Shown here piece by piece: positions 9,829 to 18,291 of a stretch of DNA of 64,000 nt (position 1 is its first letter; every line of letters begins with the position of its first letter). A program made the position numbers and the translations under genes. The DNA is from Nitrospirota bacterium (GTDB lineage: Bacteria > Nitrospirota > Thermodesulfovibrionia > UBA6902). The DNA lies in assembly GCA_016234115.1 (NCBI GenBank), contig JACRHD010000009.1, positions 1 through 64,000 of the forward strand, written 5' to 3'. The notes beneath the pieces are model-generated. The model was not told the DNA's origin, made no database searches, and saw only the letters and a list, made by a program, of their open reading frames with translations.

Positions 9829-11220
9829 ATGATTAATATACCCGGGGAACTTTTAACGAAAATTATCAAACGGGCCCTCGCAAGGGGCGGCGATTACGCT
9901 GACGTTTACGTCGAACATGAAAGTCCTCTCTCCATTCAGCTTGAAGACGACAGGCTTGAAAAGATCGTAACAGGCACGGAGTCCGGAATTGGAGTCAGGG
10001 TCCTTTTCAGGGGAAAGTCCGCCTACGCGTACAGCAATGATTTTTCGGAGGCCTCGCTCCTGCAGATTGCGGACGCGGTAAGCGCCGCCGTCAGGGAGGA
10101 GAGCGCAAAGGACACTGTGCTGGATTTAAGACAGATAAGGCCCTCGGTTGATTTCGTTATAATGCACAGGCCGTCTGATGTGCCGATGGAAAGGAAGATC
10201 GCGCTCGTTGAAAACGCCAACAGGGCGGCAAAAGGGGTCAGCAGCAAGATAAAGCAGGTGTCCGTAATTTACAGGGATTCAGCGCAGCGCGTGAAGATAG
10301 CGACGTCCGATGGAAACGTTGCAGAGGACGAGCGTATTTACACCCTTGCCCTCGTTCAGGTCGTTGCCTCTGACGGCGATGCGCTTCAGACCGGGTATGA
10401 ACCCCTTGGGGGGCTCACCGGATTTGAGCTCTTTGAAGAAAATCCCTTTGAGGAAACGGCAGTAAAGGCGGCGCGCAAGGCGGTGGCGATGTTGAGCGCA
10501 AGAAAGGCCCCGGGGGGCAGGATGCCGGTCGTCATTTCGTCTGAAGCGGGCGGCACAATGATACACGAGGCAGTAGGACACGGACTGGAAGCCGATCTTG
10601 CGCAGCAGGGGTTGTCGGTCTACACGAATAAAGCCGGACAGCAGATCGCGTCGCCTCTCGTCACAATTATCGACGATGCCACCCTGCCGAATAAAAGGGG
10701 TTCCTTCCGGTTTGACGACGAGGGCACTCCTTCTCAAAGGACTGTGCTGGTCGACAAGGGGGTCCTGAAGTGTTACATGTACGACAGGCTTACGTCGATG
10801 AAGGAGGGGAGGGCGTCCACGGGAAACGGCAGGCGGCAATCGTACAAAGAAAGGCCGATTCCGAGAATGACAAATACATTTATTGCGCCGCACAAGGGTG
10901 ATCCGCTTGAGATAATCGGATCCGTCGAGAAGGGATTTTTTGTGAAGAAAATGGGAGGCGGACAGGTCAACACCGTGACCGGGGAGTTTGTTTTTGAGGT
11001 ATCGGAAGGTTACATTATAGAAAAGGGACAGGTCGGCGAGCCCGTCAGAGGCGCCACCCTTGTAGGAAACGGTCCTGATGTCCTCAAATCAATTGATATG
11101 GTAGGCGGTGATCTGGGTTTTGCAATCGGGACATGCGGAAAAGACTCGCAAGGGGTGCCTGTTTCCGATGCCATGCCTACCCTCAGAATACCTGAAATGG
11201 TTGTCGGGGGGGAGGTCTGA
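9829..11220 (+). CDS. tldD: TldD-family metalloprotease
   Basis: 463 residues, normal TldD length. TldD and TldE/PmbA together form a zinc-dependent protease that degrades unfolded peptides and processes microcin B17 and CcdA in E. coli. The zinc motif is visible as HEAVGHGLE near residue 245 (HExxxH plus Glu), after the conserved EAGGTMIHEA lead-in. The C-terminal half has the usual GGGQVNTVTGEFVFEV and GNGPDVLKSIDMVG elements. The start has no good ribosome site, and the TATAAT at 9798 is close. The partner gene pmbA/tldE is not next to it in this window, although in many Nitrospirota and delta-proteobacteria the two are adjacent. Downstream comes lpxC after 173 bp. Confidence 0.92.
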   Translation: MINIPGELLTKIIKRALARGGDYADVYVEHESPLSIQLEDDRLEKIVTGTESGIGVRVLFRGKSAYAYSNDFSEASLLQIADAVSAAVREESAKDTVLDLRQIRPSVDFVIMHRPSDVPMERKIALVENANRAAKGVSSKIKQVSVIYRDSAQRVKIATSDGNVAEDERIYTLALVQVVASDGDALQTGYEPLGGLTGFELFEENPFEETAVKAARKAVAMLSARKAPGGRMPVVISSEAGGTMIHEAVGHGLEADLAQQGLSVYTNKAGQQIASPLVTIIDDATLPNKRGSFRFDDEGTPSQRTVLVDKGVLKCYMYDRLTSMKEGRASTGNGRRQSYKERPIPRMTNTFIAPHKGDPLEIIGSVEKGFFVKKMGGGQVNTVTGEFVFEVSEGYIIEKGQVGEPVRGATLVGNGPDVLKSIDMVGGDLGFAIGTCGKDSQGVPVSDAMPTLRIPEMVVGGEV

Positions 11221-11393
11221 TTGTGCTAAATACAAACACATTAGATGTATTTATGATACATGCCTTTCGGTAAAGCCTTTGTTTTTTCAATAAAGTAGCA
11301 TTGGTATCTAATTTGCTTATAATTCCATGATAAATTTTAAGAAACAATGCATGCCACTTGGAATTTCGTAATTTTTCAACTGGTTTTAAAAAA

Positions 11394-12287
11394 ATGAGAC
11401 TTCAAAACACAATAAAGAAAGAAATAGTCGTGACCGGGAAGGGCCTTCACACGGGAATGGTCATAAATATGAGGATTAATCCTGCTCCCAGGGACACGGG
11501 GGTCATTTTTATAAGGGTCGATAAAGGGAACGTCAGAATAAAGGCCGGCGTCAGCTCGGTTGTTGATACGACTTTTGCCACTACCATTGCTTCAAAAGGC
11601 ATTAAGGTCGGGACGGTCGAACACCTTCTCGCTGCGTTTTCAGGATTAAATATAGATAATGTATACGTCGAACTGGATGGGCCCGAGGTGCCGATAATGG
11701 ATGGGAGCGCGTTGCCGTTTGTCAATAAGATGATAGAGGCCGGCATAGCAAAACAGGCGAAGTCCATATCTTATATAAGGATACTCGAACCCGTTGTGGT
11801 TTCAAAGGGCCAGAGCCAGATCGCCGTTACGCCGTATGACGGCACAAGGATAACGTACCGTCTTTTCTATACGCATCCCGCCTTCGGAGAACAGAAACTG
11901 GCGTTGGACATTGCGGCCCTGAAATTTGCCCAGGAGGTTGCGCCTGCGCGGACTTTCGGGTTTCTGAGAGACGTTGAAATGCTGCGGTCCAGGGGGCTGG
12001 CGAAAGGCGGTTCACTGGAAAACGCCATCGTGCTTGGCGATAAAGAAGTTATCAACGGGAATAAATTAAGATTCAGGGATGAATTTGTCAGGCATAAAAT
12101 ACTGGACGCCGTCGGCGACATTTCATTAATAGGCTCTCCCATCCGGGGACATATAATCGCCAATAAGTCCGGTCATACGCTCCATATAGAACTCCTCAGA
12201 AAGATACTTTCGTGCCGTGATTCATGGGAGTATGTCTCCGAATCAGCCGTGCTTCCTTTTGCTTCGCAGATGGTGGCACAGGCTTAA
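11394..12287 (+). CDS. lpxC: UDP-3-O-acyl-N-acetylglucosamine deacetylase
   Basis: 297 residues when started at ATG 11394. This matches the family N-terminus (TIKKEIVVTGKGLHTG) better than the TTG at 11358. LpxC is the zinc enzyme for the first committed step of lipid A synthesis. Zinc and catalytic motifs are all present: VEHLLAA (about residues 75-81), the HKILDAVGD block (about 233-241) giving His and Asp ligands, and the late GHTLH catalytic His (about 261). VPIMDGSA and EVAPARTFGF are further LpxC signatures. No clear Shine-Dalgarno precedes either start. It is not fused to FabZ. It shows that the organism makes LPS, in agreement with the kds genes at 32-35 kb. Confidence 0.93.
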   Translation: MRLQNTIKKEIVVTGKGLHTGMVINMRINPAPRDTGVIFIRVDKGNVRIKAGVSSVVDTTFATTIASKGIKVGTVEHLLAAFSGLNIDNVYVELDGPEVPIMDGSALPFVNKMIEAGIAKQAKSISYIRILEPVVVSKGQSQIAVTPYDGTRITYRLFYTHPAFGEQKLALDIAALKFAQEVAPARTFGFLRDVEMLRSRGLAKGGSLENAIVLGDKEVINGNKLRFRDEFVRHKILDAVGDISLIGSPIRGHIIANKSGHTLHIELLRKILSCRDSWEYVSESAVLPFASQMVAQA

Positions 12288-12409
12288 GGTCTTTCCTTCT
12301 TACAGTGCCACGCGAAAATTCCGGCCAAGGGATTGCAGCAACATGTTATTGAATCATACCTCCCGGAGTTTATGAATAATCAGGGCCGGCCGGATAAAAA
12401 GATAAAAAA

Positions 12410-12442
12410 AAGCTGTCCCATCACATAGTGACGGGACAGCTT
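12410..12442 (-). terminator. Rho-independent terminator of the Lys/Ala-rich small gene
   Basis: A 10-bp perfect stem AAGCTGTCCC/GGGACAGCTT with a 13-nt loop. Read on the minus strand it is followed by a run of eight T. It lies 26 bp behind the stop codon of the 29-codon gene. Confidence 0.85.
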
Positions 12443-12467
12443 AGCTCCTTAAGAGCGTTTAACTGCG

Positions 12468-12557
12468 TTATTTCTTTTTCTTGGCTGGAGCTTTCTTAGC
12501 TGGAGCTTTCTTTGTTGCCTTTTTCTTCGTTGCAGCGGCTTTCTTAGTGGCGGCCAT
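12468..12557 (-). CDS. 29-residue Lys/Ala/Pro-rich basic protein (histone H1-like tail)
   Basis: A small gene with all signs of being real: a GGGGGTG ribosome site about 7 nt before the ATG, 29 codons, TAA, then a strong terminator 26 bp later. The product begins MAATKKAAAT and is made only of Lys, Ala, Thr and Pro after Met (13 Lys), with two KKAPA units. Such sequences resemble the C-terminal tails of bacterial histone-H1-like proteins (Hc1, AlgP) and eukaryotic H1, which bind DNA without a fold. It could be a free nucleoid-binding microprotein, or bind RNA or polyphosphate. The exact function is unknown. The gene upstream (12599-13144) is on the same strand 41 bp away. Confidence 0.75.
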   Translation of the reverse strand: MAATKKAAATKKKATKKAPAKKAPAKKKK

Positions 12558-12598
12558 TCGTCTTCACCCCCTTTCCTCTCCCGTTTGCGGGAGTAAGT

Positions 12599-13144
12599 TC
12601 ATAATCTTCCCATAAGTAATATCTTCTTTGAAGCCAACAGCTTTTTGAGATTGCGGTCTCCGCTCTTTTTCATTGCCTTATAATCCGACTGGTTCATTAC
12701 CGTGTAACGGATTTCCCTCCCGAACCTTTTTTCGATGTCGCTTACAATCTTATCGATATTTCCCGAATCGGAAACTACAAACAGATCAAGACCGGGCAGG
12801 TTCGTATCGTCTACATAGGGTCCGTATATAAAAGCGGCTTTTGTGTCACATGCGTTCAGTATGGATTTGAGGGCGCCGGGAAGTCCGAGTGATTTGGCGA
12901 TCAGCCCTTTAAGTTCAGGGAAGAGAGAGGAGTTTCTGTTGACCCTGAAATATTTGAGATTGCCTTCTCTTTCACTCGTGACGAGTTCCATCTGCGCCAG
13001 TTTGTCGAGTTCCCTCTTTATCCCGGAGGCATTTTTGTTGGTCAGCCGGGCGATCTCTCTGACGTAAAACTTTTCCTCGGGATTGTTGAAAAGCAGAGAC
13101 ATGATGTCGGCCCTGATTCCCGATGTGAAGAGTTTTTCCAACAT
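12599..13144 (-). CDS. Winged-helix regulator with nucleotidyltransferase-like C-terminal domain
   Basis: 181 residues from the ATG at 13144. The longer frame up to 13228 would add a hydrophobic, AT-rich stretch that looks non-coding. Residues about 1-70 form an ArsR/MarR-like winged helix (RADIMSLLFNNPEEKFYVREIARLT with a KRELDKL recognition helix). The second half (KAAFIYGPYVDD ... LDLFVVSD ... IDKIVSDIEKRFG) resembles a degenerate Pol-beta nucleotidyltransferase fold: Gly-Ser is replaced by Gly-Pro and the catalytic DxD is only partly kept (GLDLF). Proteins of this make-up are common in archaea and Nitrospirota as uncharacterised regulators. No good ribosome site is seen. It may be co-transcribed with the Lys/Ala-rich small gene downstream. 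Confidence 0.7.
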   Translation of the reverse strand: MLEKLFTSGIRADIMSLLFNNPEEKFYVREIARLTNKNASGIKRELDKLAQMELVTSEREGNLKYFRVNRNSSLFPELKGLIAKSLGLPGALKSILNACDTKAAFIYGPYVDDTNLPGLDLFVVSDSGNIDKIVSDIEKRFGREIRYTVMNQSDYKAMKKSGDRNLKKLLASKKILLMGRL

Positions 13145-13554
13145 ATTGAAATATAATTTATACGATAAAAAAATATTTGTCAAGAAAAAAATACAAAAAA
13201 GAAACATAAAGATACTTTTTGTATACAAGTTAATTGTTGCGGAGAATAATTCTTTTGTTGACGATTATCAAACAAGCCAATTACGGTATCAGAAATGTTA
13301 ATGGAGGAAGACGGCTGCAAGTCTCCGGCTGCCGGTCTTCAATCCGTTGCCGGCGACTAATTGCGGTCTGTGCTGTGATATAATTTACCGATGAAGCAGG
13401 GACGCTTCACGGCCGGCTTTGGAAGAGGGCCGCGAGTGCGGAGAGCTTTTGAAGGGGCGTCTCGGTTATCATATAACCGGATACAGGATGCGGCAAGGTT
13501 GCTGCTTTGAGCGGGCGTTAAAATTCGGGAGGATTACGGGGGTAAAAGGGAATT
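13145..13554. promoter_or_regulatory. Divergent intergenic region with extended -10 promoter and structured leader
   Basis: This is the 410-bp gap between divergent regulator genes. An extended -10 box (TGATATAAT, 13376-13384) predicts a start near 13391 and a leader of about 165 nt before the DtxR-type gene. The leader holds several hairpins: GAAGC ... GCTTC (near 13394-13409), CGGCC ... GGCCG, and a perfect CGGTTAT-CAT-ATAACCG at about 13464-13480. The -35 is weak. I do not recognise a known riboswitch class. The left part is AT-rich and may hold the promoter of the minus-strand gene. Confidence 0.5.
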
Positions 13555-14208
13555 ATGGAAAACAACAAACTTCGCGACGAGATACTTGAGCTTGTGTGGT
13601 CCCTGAGGGAAAGAGGGACGAAAAGTCTGGGCGCGCTTATTGAAGGCGTCCGGGACAGCGAGGCTTCCGATGTTATAAGGAAGATGGAGAAGTCCGGGCT
13701 GGTTGTAATACGGAACGATGAAGTGGAATTGACTGAAAAAGGAGAAGCCCGATCGAGGGACCTGACGCGGCGTCACCGTCTTGCGGAGAGACTGTTTCAC
13801 GACGTCCTTGAAGTAGGCATGCAGGAAAGCGAGGAAACGGCGTGCGAGGTCGAGCATTTCCTGTCCCCTTCGGTCACCGACAGTGTGTGCTCTTTTTTGG
13901 GGCATCCTCCTACGTGTCCCCACGGCAAACCCATTCCCCGCGGTCAATGCTGCTCGAAATACAGGAATGAAGTCAAGCCGCTCGTCATGCAGTTAAAGGA
14001 ATTCGACGTGGGCGCGAGGGGGAGGATCGTGTTTATCGCACCTTCGGAGAATTCAAGGCTTGAGAGGCTTGCGTCCATGGGTATCGTTCCGGGAAGCGTT
14101 ATACGCCTGAAGCAGAAAAGACCTTCATTTGTGCTGGAGATCGACGAGACGACGCTTGCCATCGACGGCCTGATCGCGGAAGAGATTTATGTGAAGGAGA
14201 AAAGGTAG
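13555..14208 (+). CDS. DtxR/MntR-family metal-dependent repressor with FeoA (SH3-like) domain
   Basis: 217 residues. It probably senses Fe(II) or Mn(II) and represses uptake genes. Residues about 1-65 are the winged helix (EGVRDSEASDVIRKMEKSGLV, then VELTEKGEARSRDLTRRH). The following dimer and metal domain has the hallmark AERLFHDVL ... CEVEHFLSPSVTD ... CPHGKPIP, with Cys, Glu and His ligands of the DtxR type. Residues about 140-217 are a FeoA-like SH3 domain (LKEFDVGARGRIVFI ... LASMGIVPGSVI). An extra Cys pair (QCC) after CPHGKPIPRG is common in clostridial and Nitrospirota homologues. GGGGG about 8 nt upstream is a weak ribosome site. No feoB lies beside it, so targets are elsewhere. See the leader at 13391-13554. 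Confidence 0.85.
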   Translation: MENNKLRDEILELVWSLRERGTKSLGALIEGVRDSEASDVIRKMEKSGLVVIRNDEVELTEKGEARSRDLTRRHRLAERLFHDVLEVGMQESEETACEVEHFLSPSVTDSVCSFLGHPPTCPHGKPIPRGQCCSKYRNEVKPLVMQLKEFDVGARGRIVFIAPSENSRLERLASMGIVPGSVIRLKQKRPSFVLEIDETTLAIDGLIAEEIYVKEKR

Positions 14209-14217
14209 AGGCACGCG

Positions 14218-14279
14218 TTAAGAGTCAAGAGTTAAGAGTCAAGAGTTAAGAGTCAAGAGTTAAGAGTCAAGAGTTAAGA
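14218..14279. repeat. Heptamer tandem array (GAGTCAA/GAGTTAA)
   Basis: About nine 7-bp units lie between two convergent genes, right behind the DtxR-type gene. Same unit as the array at 193-320. Confidence 0.9.
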
Positions 14280-14306
14280 AACCCAATCCATGCTTTGCGC
14301 TTGTGT

Positions 14307-15788
14307 TTATTTCATTGAAGGCGCGAGGGCGGTCAGGCGTTTTCGGGCGTGTCTTCCCAGCTCGGTGTCGGGCGCGACTTTTAACTGGTTGTTATATTCG
14401 ATGACGGCCGACCGGAGATCGCCTGTCTTTTCATAGCATATTCCAAGGAGTCCGTGAATCTCAGGGTGCCGGGGCGCCGCCTCCGCAAAATTTCTGAGGT
14501 AGGGGACCGCCTCCGGGTAGTTCCGCAGATTGAAATAGCTCTTACCGAGGCCGAAATGGGTTTGAGCATGGCCCGGATACAGGTCAAGGCTCTTTTTGAA
14601 TTCACGGACCGCCTGCCTGTAGTCCTCCTGAAAAAAACGGACGAGCCCTGATCCGTACCAGGAAGGCTGATAACCGTTATCGAGGGAAAGCGCTTTCCGG
14701 AACGCGCCTTCGGCATCGGAGTACCTTTTCTGCTGCAGCTCGACGAAGCCCAGCAGATTGTGAAATGACGCCTGTGAGGAATCCGCCTCGAGGGCCTTGC
14801 GGACGCTTTTTTCAGCGGCGCTGAAATTTTCTTTCCGGTAGTGGTTTTCCGCCTCGTCATAGATGAAATATATCTTGTTTATTTCTCTGAGCTTTTTTGT
14901 CTCCGCCTGGAAACGCTCGGCGGACCTGCCGTCCCCGCGGACCGTGTGAGGGGGCAGTTCATTTATCATTGCCTGGATTTCGCTTATCCTGACGTCCGTC
15001 CGGGGATGGGTCGAGAGCATCTCGGAGACGAAGCTGTCTTCATCTTTCGATTTGCCCATCCTTCTTAAATAGTCGTTCACCGCCTTCTCAAGAACATTGT
15101 GGGCATATATCGCCTGAAGCGGGTCGTATCCCAGCATGGCCATGTATTTCACGCCGAGTCTGTCCGCCTGGATCTCCTGGCCTCTGTCATACTTGAGCAG
15201 CAGAAGGCTGCTGCCGACGGCCCCTACCTGCAGCAGCGCATCGCCGCCGCTCCTGCCCTCGAACGCCGCCGCCCCGACCGCAAGCCCTAATTGCTGAAGT
15301 GTCATGCGGGACAGTCTCTGCGCGGAATGCCTTGCCATAACATGCCCGGCCTCATGGCCGATGACCGCGGCGAACTGCGCTTCATTCTGCATCTCGGCCA
15401 GCAGCCCCCGGGTGATCGCCACATACCCGGGAAGCGCGAACGCGTTGGGGACGGATGTATTCTGAACGTGGAACTTCATGGGCAGATGCGGCCGCTCCGA
15501 ACGCTGCCATATCTGTCTTGTGATCGACTCAAGGTATGCCTCGATCTGCCGGTCATGATACGGTCCTCCGAATTCCCACATCAAAGACGGCGCAGACTCC
15601 TTTCCGATGCCGATCTCCTGTTCTTCGCTTACAAGCATGAGCTCATGCTGTCCTGTGACCGGATTGACGGCGCATGAAAAAGGCAGCAACGGCATGAGGA
15701 GAAAAAGCATATAGAGGAAGAACTGCCGCGGGAATAATACGCGGTCTAAAGGGGATCCCGCATTCAGACTATAGTATTGCACAGGCAA
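14307..15788 (-). CDS. M48-family periplasmic metalloprotease with TPR repeats (BepA-like lipoprotein)
   Basis: Up to 493 residues. The first codon at 15788 would be TTG and the true start is uncertain (ATG 15710 is an alternative). A lipobox (LPFSC, Cys 39 of the long form) marks a lipoprotein. The M48 domain carries HEAGH (residues 145-149) with GYVAITRGLL before it and a downstream EIQADRLGVKYM motif holding the third zinc ligand. The C-terminal 200 residues are TPR repeats (about 290-480: AEKSVRKAL, DAEGAFRKAL, AVREFKKSL). This is the architecture of BepA/YfgC, which checks outer-membrane protein assembly and LPS-transport proteins such as LptD. It lies convergent to the DtxR-type gene and divergent from the gsp operon. 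Confidence 0.88.
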   Translation of the reverse strand: MPVQYYSLNAGSPLDRVLFPRQFFLYMLFLLMPLLPFSCAVNPVTGQHELMLVSEEQEIGIGKESAPSLMWEFGGPYHDRQIEAYLESITRQIWQRSERPHLPMKFHVQNTSVPNAFALPGYVAITRGLLAEMQNEAQFAAVIGHEAGHVMARHSAQRLSRMTLQQLGLAVGAAAFEGRSGGDALLQVGAVGSSLLLLKYDRGQEIQADRLGVKYMAMLGYDPLQAIYAHNVLEKAVNDYLRRMGKSKDEDSFVSEMLSTHPRTDVRISEIQAMINELPPHTVRGDGRSAERFQAETKKLREINKIYFIYDEAENHYRKENFSAAEKSVRKALEADSSQASFHNLLGFVELQQKRYSDAEGAFRKALSLDNGYQPSWYGSGLVRFFQEDYRQAVREFKKSLDLYPGHAQTHFGLGKSYFNLRNYPEAVPYLRNFAEAAPRHPEIHGLLGICYEKTGDLRSAVIEYNNQLKVAPDTELGRHARKRLTALAPSMK

Positions 15789-16110
15789 GATAATATTATA
15801 AATTGAATTTAGTTCGTAACTCGTTACATTAATATCACTTCAGAGACCTGTAACTGATTTTATAGTATTTACATCAATGCTTCAACTTTCATATACGCGG
15901 TCCTCGGGCGCACGGTCCATCGCGCTCCATACCTCGAAATATCTACAATTATATGGTATAGTAATTTTGCCGGCGTTATCCGGCCAAGGCGCTGAATTTA
16001 TTATATATTGATGAAGCTCCGAAAATGTTTACATGGATTAGACAGCCATTGAAATGGGTCATAGCCGACTGTTAACGGTTTTTTCATTAACGGCACAGAA
16101 AAGGAATAGC
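15789..16110. other. Divergent intergenic region upstream of gspD
   Basis: 322 bp between the M48 gene and gspD, AT-rich with a GCCGG-CGTTAT-CCGGC hairpin near 15970-15985. It must hold the gsp operon promoter, but I cannot assign -35/-10 boxes with confidence. No coding potential is visible. Confidence 0.4.
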
Positions 16111-18291
16111 ATGAAAAGACATTATATTATTCTGATTATTATCAGCCTGCTTGTTACTGTTACGTTTTCATTCGCACAGGAGGAGCAATCTCCGGAGCCG
16201 CCTCCGGTCCCTCCTGTAAATGCCCCGCCTGAAGCCGCGCCCCCGGCCCCTGCCGACATTGTGCAGCCTGCTGTCCCGAACCAGCAGCCGGGCGCTCCGC
16301 GACATATGCCGCGCCGTGTTCAACCCGGCGAGCCCGAGGATGGGGCCGAACAGTTAAGAAGTTCAGCGGCTGCTCCGAAAGAGGAAAATTACATAATCCT
16401 GAACTTCGATAATGCCGACCTGCGAGACGTCATTAATACGGTAGGGACCATTACAAAAGAGAACTTCATTATCAGCCCAGGGGTCGATGCAAGGATAACA
16501 ATTCATTCCGCGAAGAAGATACCTGTCAGCGAGGTTATGAACGTATTTGAATCCGTCCTTGAAGTCAACGGCATATCTATTGTAAGGTCCGGGGAATTCT
16601 TCAAGGTGGTCCCGGGGGCCTCGGCCAAACAGAAGCCGCTTGAAATAAAAAAAGGGAATAAGGCTGAAGACGTCGCGGCCGTAGACAGGATGATTACCCA
16701 GATCGTCCCGGTCGAATTTGTGCCCGTAAATGAAATCAACACCGTTATCACGCCGCTGCTTTCCCAGTTCGGCAGCGTCATACCCAATTCGAGGAACAAC
16801 ATCCTCATCATCAGCGATCTGTCGTCAAATATCAAGCGCCTTCTCGTTATCCTTGAGGAGATAGACGTAAACGCGTTTGAAAATACAAGGATGCTTTTTT
16901 TCAGGCCGCAGTTCTCCGATGTCTCGGCGCTTTCGGAAGAATTGACGGAAGTGCTGAATGCCCTGAATATTACAAAGGAAGGGCTTTCCATAATGTTGAT
17001 AGAGCGGATCAACAGCCTTGTGATTTTTTCTTCAAGTCCTTCTCTTCTGGAGGCCGTCGAAGGGTGGCTGAAAAAGCTGGACGAGGAGATAGTAAGCGGA
17101 CAGAATGTATTTATCTATCATGTGCAGAATGTAAAGGCTGAAAACATCGCGGACATCCTGGACACCCTTTACGGTGAAGGCGCAACCAAGAAAGTCGCCG
17201 TCCGCCGGGACCAGCCGAAGGCCGCTGCTCCGGCTGCTGGACAGGCCGCTGCACCCGCCGCAGCGCATGCCCAGCCCGCCCGTCAGCAGGCCGCAAAGGA
17301 AGGGGGGGGCGCTAAAGTAGAGATTATCACGTTTGAACCGACGAATTCTCTTATAATCCTCGCGCCTCCCGGGCTGTACAGGGAGATGGCGGAGACGATC
17401 AGGAGAATCGATACATATCCGAGGGAAGTGCTCATCGAGGGCGTCGTAGCGCAGGTGACCCTCACCGACAAGGACGAATACGGAGTTCAATGGTCTACCC
17501 TGCAGAATATAAACATCGAGGGCAATAAATATAACGGCCTGGTCCGCAACAGCCTCGGCGATCTTTTAACGGAAGCTCCCGGATTTAATGACGGCCTGGC
17601 AGGGGGTCTGTCGGTTGTCTTGTTCAGGCCCGATAAACTGACGACCATACTTAACGCCCTTGCCAGCAGGTCGAAGGTGAATATTTTGCAGAGTCCGCGC
17701 CTGCTTGTGAGGGACCAGGAGGAAGCGACTATCGAAGTGGGACAGGAGATACCGACCGCAACGAGCACCACTTCATCGACGTCGACGGACACATTGACGC
17801 AGAGCATCCAGTATAAGACGGTCGGCATTAAATTAAAAATCAAACCTACCATCAACGAGGAAAAGACGGTGGTGCTCGATATCGAGCAGGAGGTGTCTTC
17901 ACAGGGGGACAACGTAAGAATAGGGGCGGAAGGCAATGTATTCCCCGCTTTCAATACGACGAAGACCAAGACATCTATTGTAGTGCCGAATGAGCATGGA
18001 ATAATTATCGGCGGTATCATGGATGAAACTAAAAACAAATCTTATAACGGGATACCTTTCCTGAGTTCCATTCCCATTATCGGCGGGCTTTTCCGCTACC
18101 AGGTGGACCTGATTACAAAAAAAGAGCTGGTCATAATCATTACCCCTCATGTCGTGGTCACCAAAATCGAAGGGGACGACGTAACAAGCGAATTTATCGG
18201 GAAACTGAAAGAGGCGAAGAAATATCTCGAAGAAAAAGACATCCGGTACTCAAGACCTCCGGAGGGGAAGCAGCCGGCCCTGAAACAATGA
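16111..18291 (+). CDS. gspD: Type II secretion outer-membrane secretin GspD
   Basis: 726 residues from ATG 16111, preceded by AAGGA at 6 nt and followed by a clean signal peptide (KRHYIILIIISLLV ... SFAQ). The ATG at 16054 adds no signal-like sequence. After a Pro/Ala-rich linker (residues about 27-85) come the N0 domain (NFDNADLRDVINTVG), N1-N3 ring-building domains with an Ala/Gln-rich loop (about 370-400), and the secretin domain (about 440-700: ILQSPRLLVRDQEEATIEVGQEIP ... IPFLSSIPIIGGLFR). It forms the outer-membrane channel of the type II secretion system. It overlaps gspE by ATGA. No pilotin is seen. A PilQ role is less likely because the pseudopilin genes follow in Gsp order. Confidence 0.93.
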   Translation: MKRHYIILIIISLLVTVTFSFAQEEQSPEPPPVPPVNAPPEAAPPAPADIVQPAVPNQQPGAPRHMPRRVQPGEPEDGAEQLRSSAAAPKEENYIILNFDNADLRDVINTVGTITKENFIISPGVDARITIHSAKKIPVSEVMNVFESVLEVNGISIVRSGEFFKVVPGASAKQKPLEIKKGNKAEDVAAVDRMITQIVPVEFVPVNEINTVITPLLSQFGSVIPNSRNNILIISDLSSNIKRLLVILEEIDVNAFENTRMLFFRPQFSDVSALSEELTEVLNALNITKEGLSIMLIERINSLVIFSSSPSLLEAVEGWLKKLDEEIVSGQNVFIYHVQNVKAENIADILDTLYGEGATKKVAVRRDQPKAAAPAAGQAAAPAAAHAQPARQQAAKEGGGAKVEIITFEPTNSLIILAPPGLYREMAETIRRIDTYPREVLIEGVVAQVTLTDKDEYGVQWSTLQNINIEGNKYNGLVRNSLGDLLTEAPGFNDGLAGGLSVVLFRPDKLTTILNALASRSKVNILQSPRLLVRDQEEATIEVGQEIPTATSTTSSTSTDTLTQSIQYKTVGIKLKIKPTINEEKTVVLDIEQEVSSQGDNVRIGAEGNVFPAFNTTKTKTSIVVPNEHGIIIGGIMDETKNKSYNGIPFLSSIPIIGGLFRYQVDLITKKELVIIITPHVVVTKIEGDDVTSEFIGKLKEAKKYLEEKDIRYSRPPEGKQPALKQ

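Noticed and set aside
11358-11393. TTG start of lpxC
   Set aside because: Adds 12 residues not seen in the family; ATG 11394 gives the normal N-terminus.
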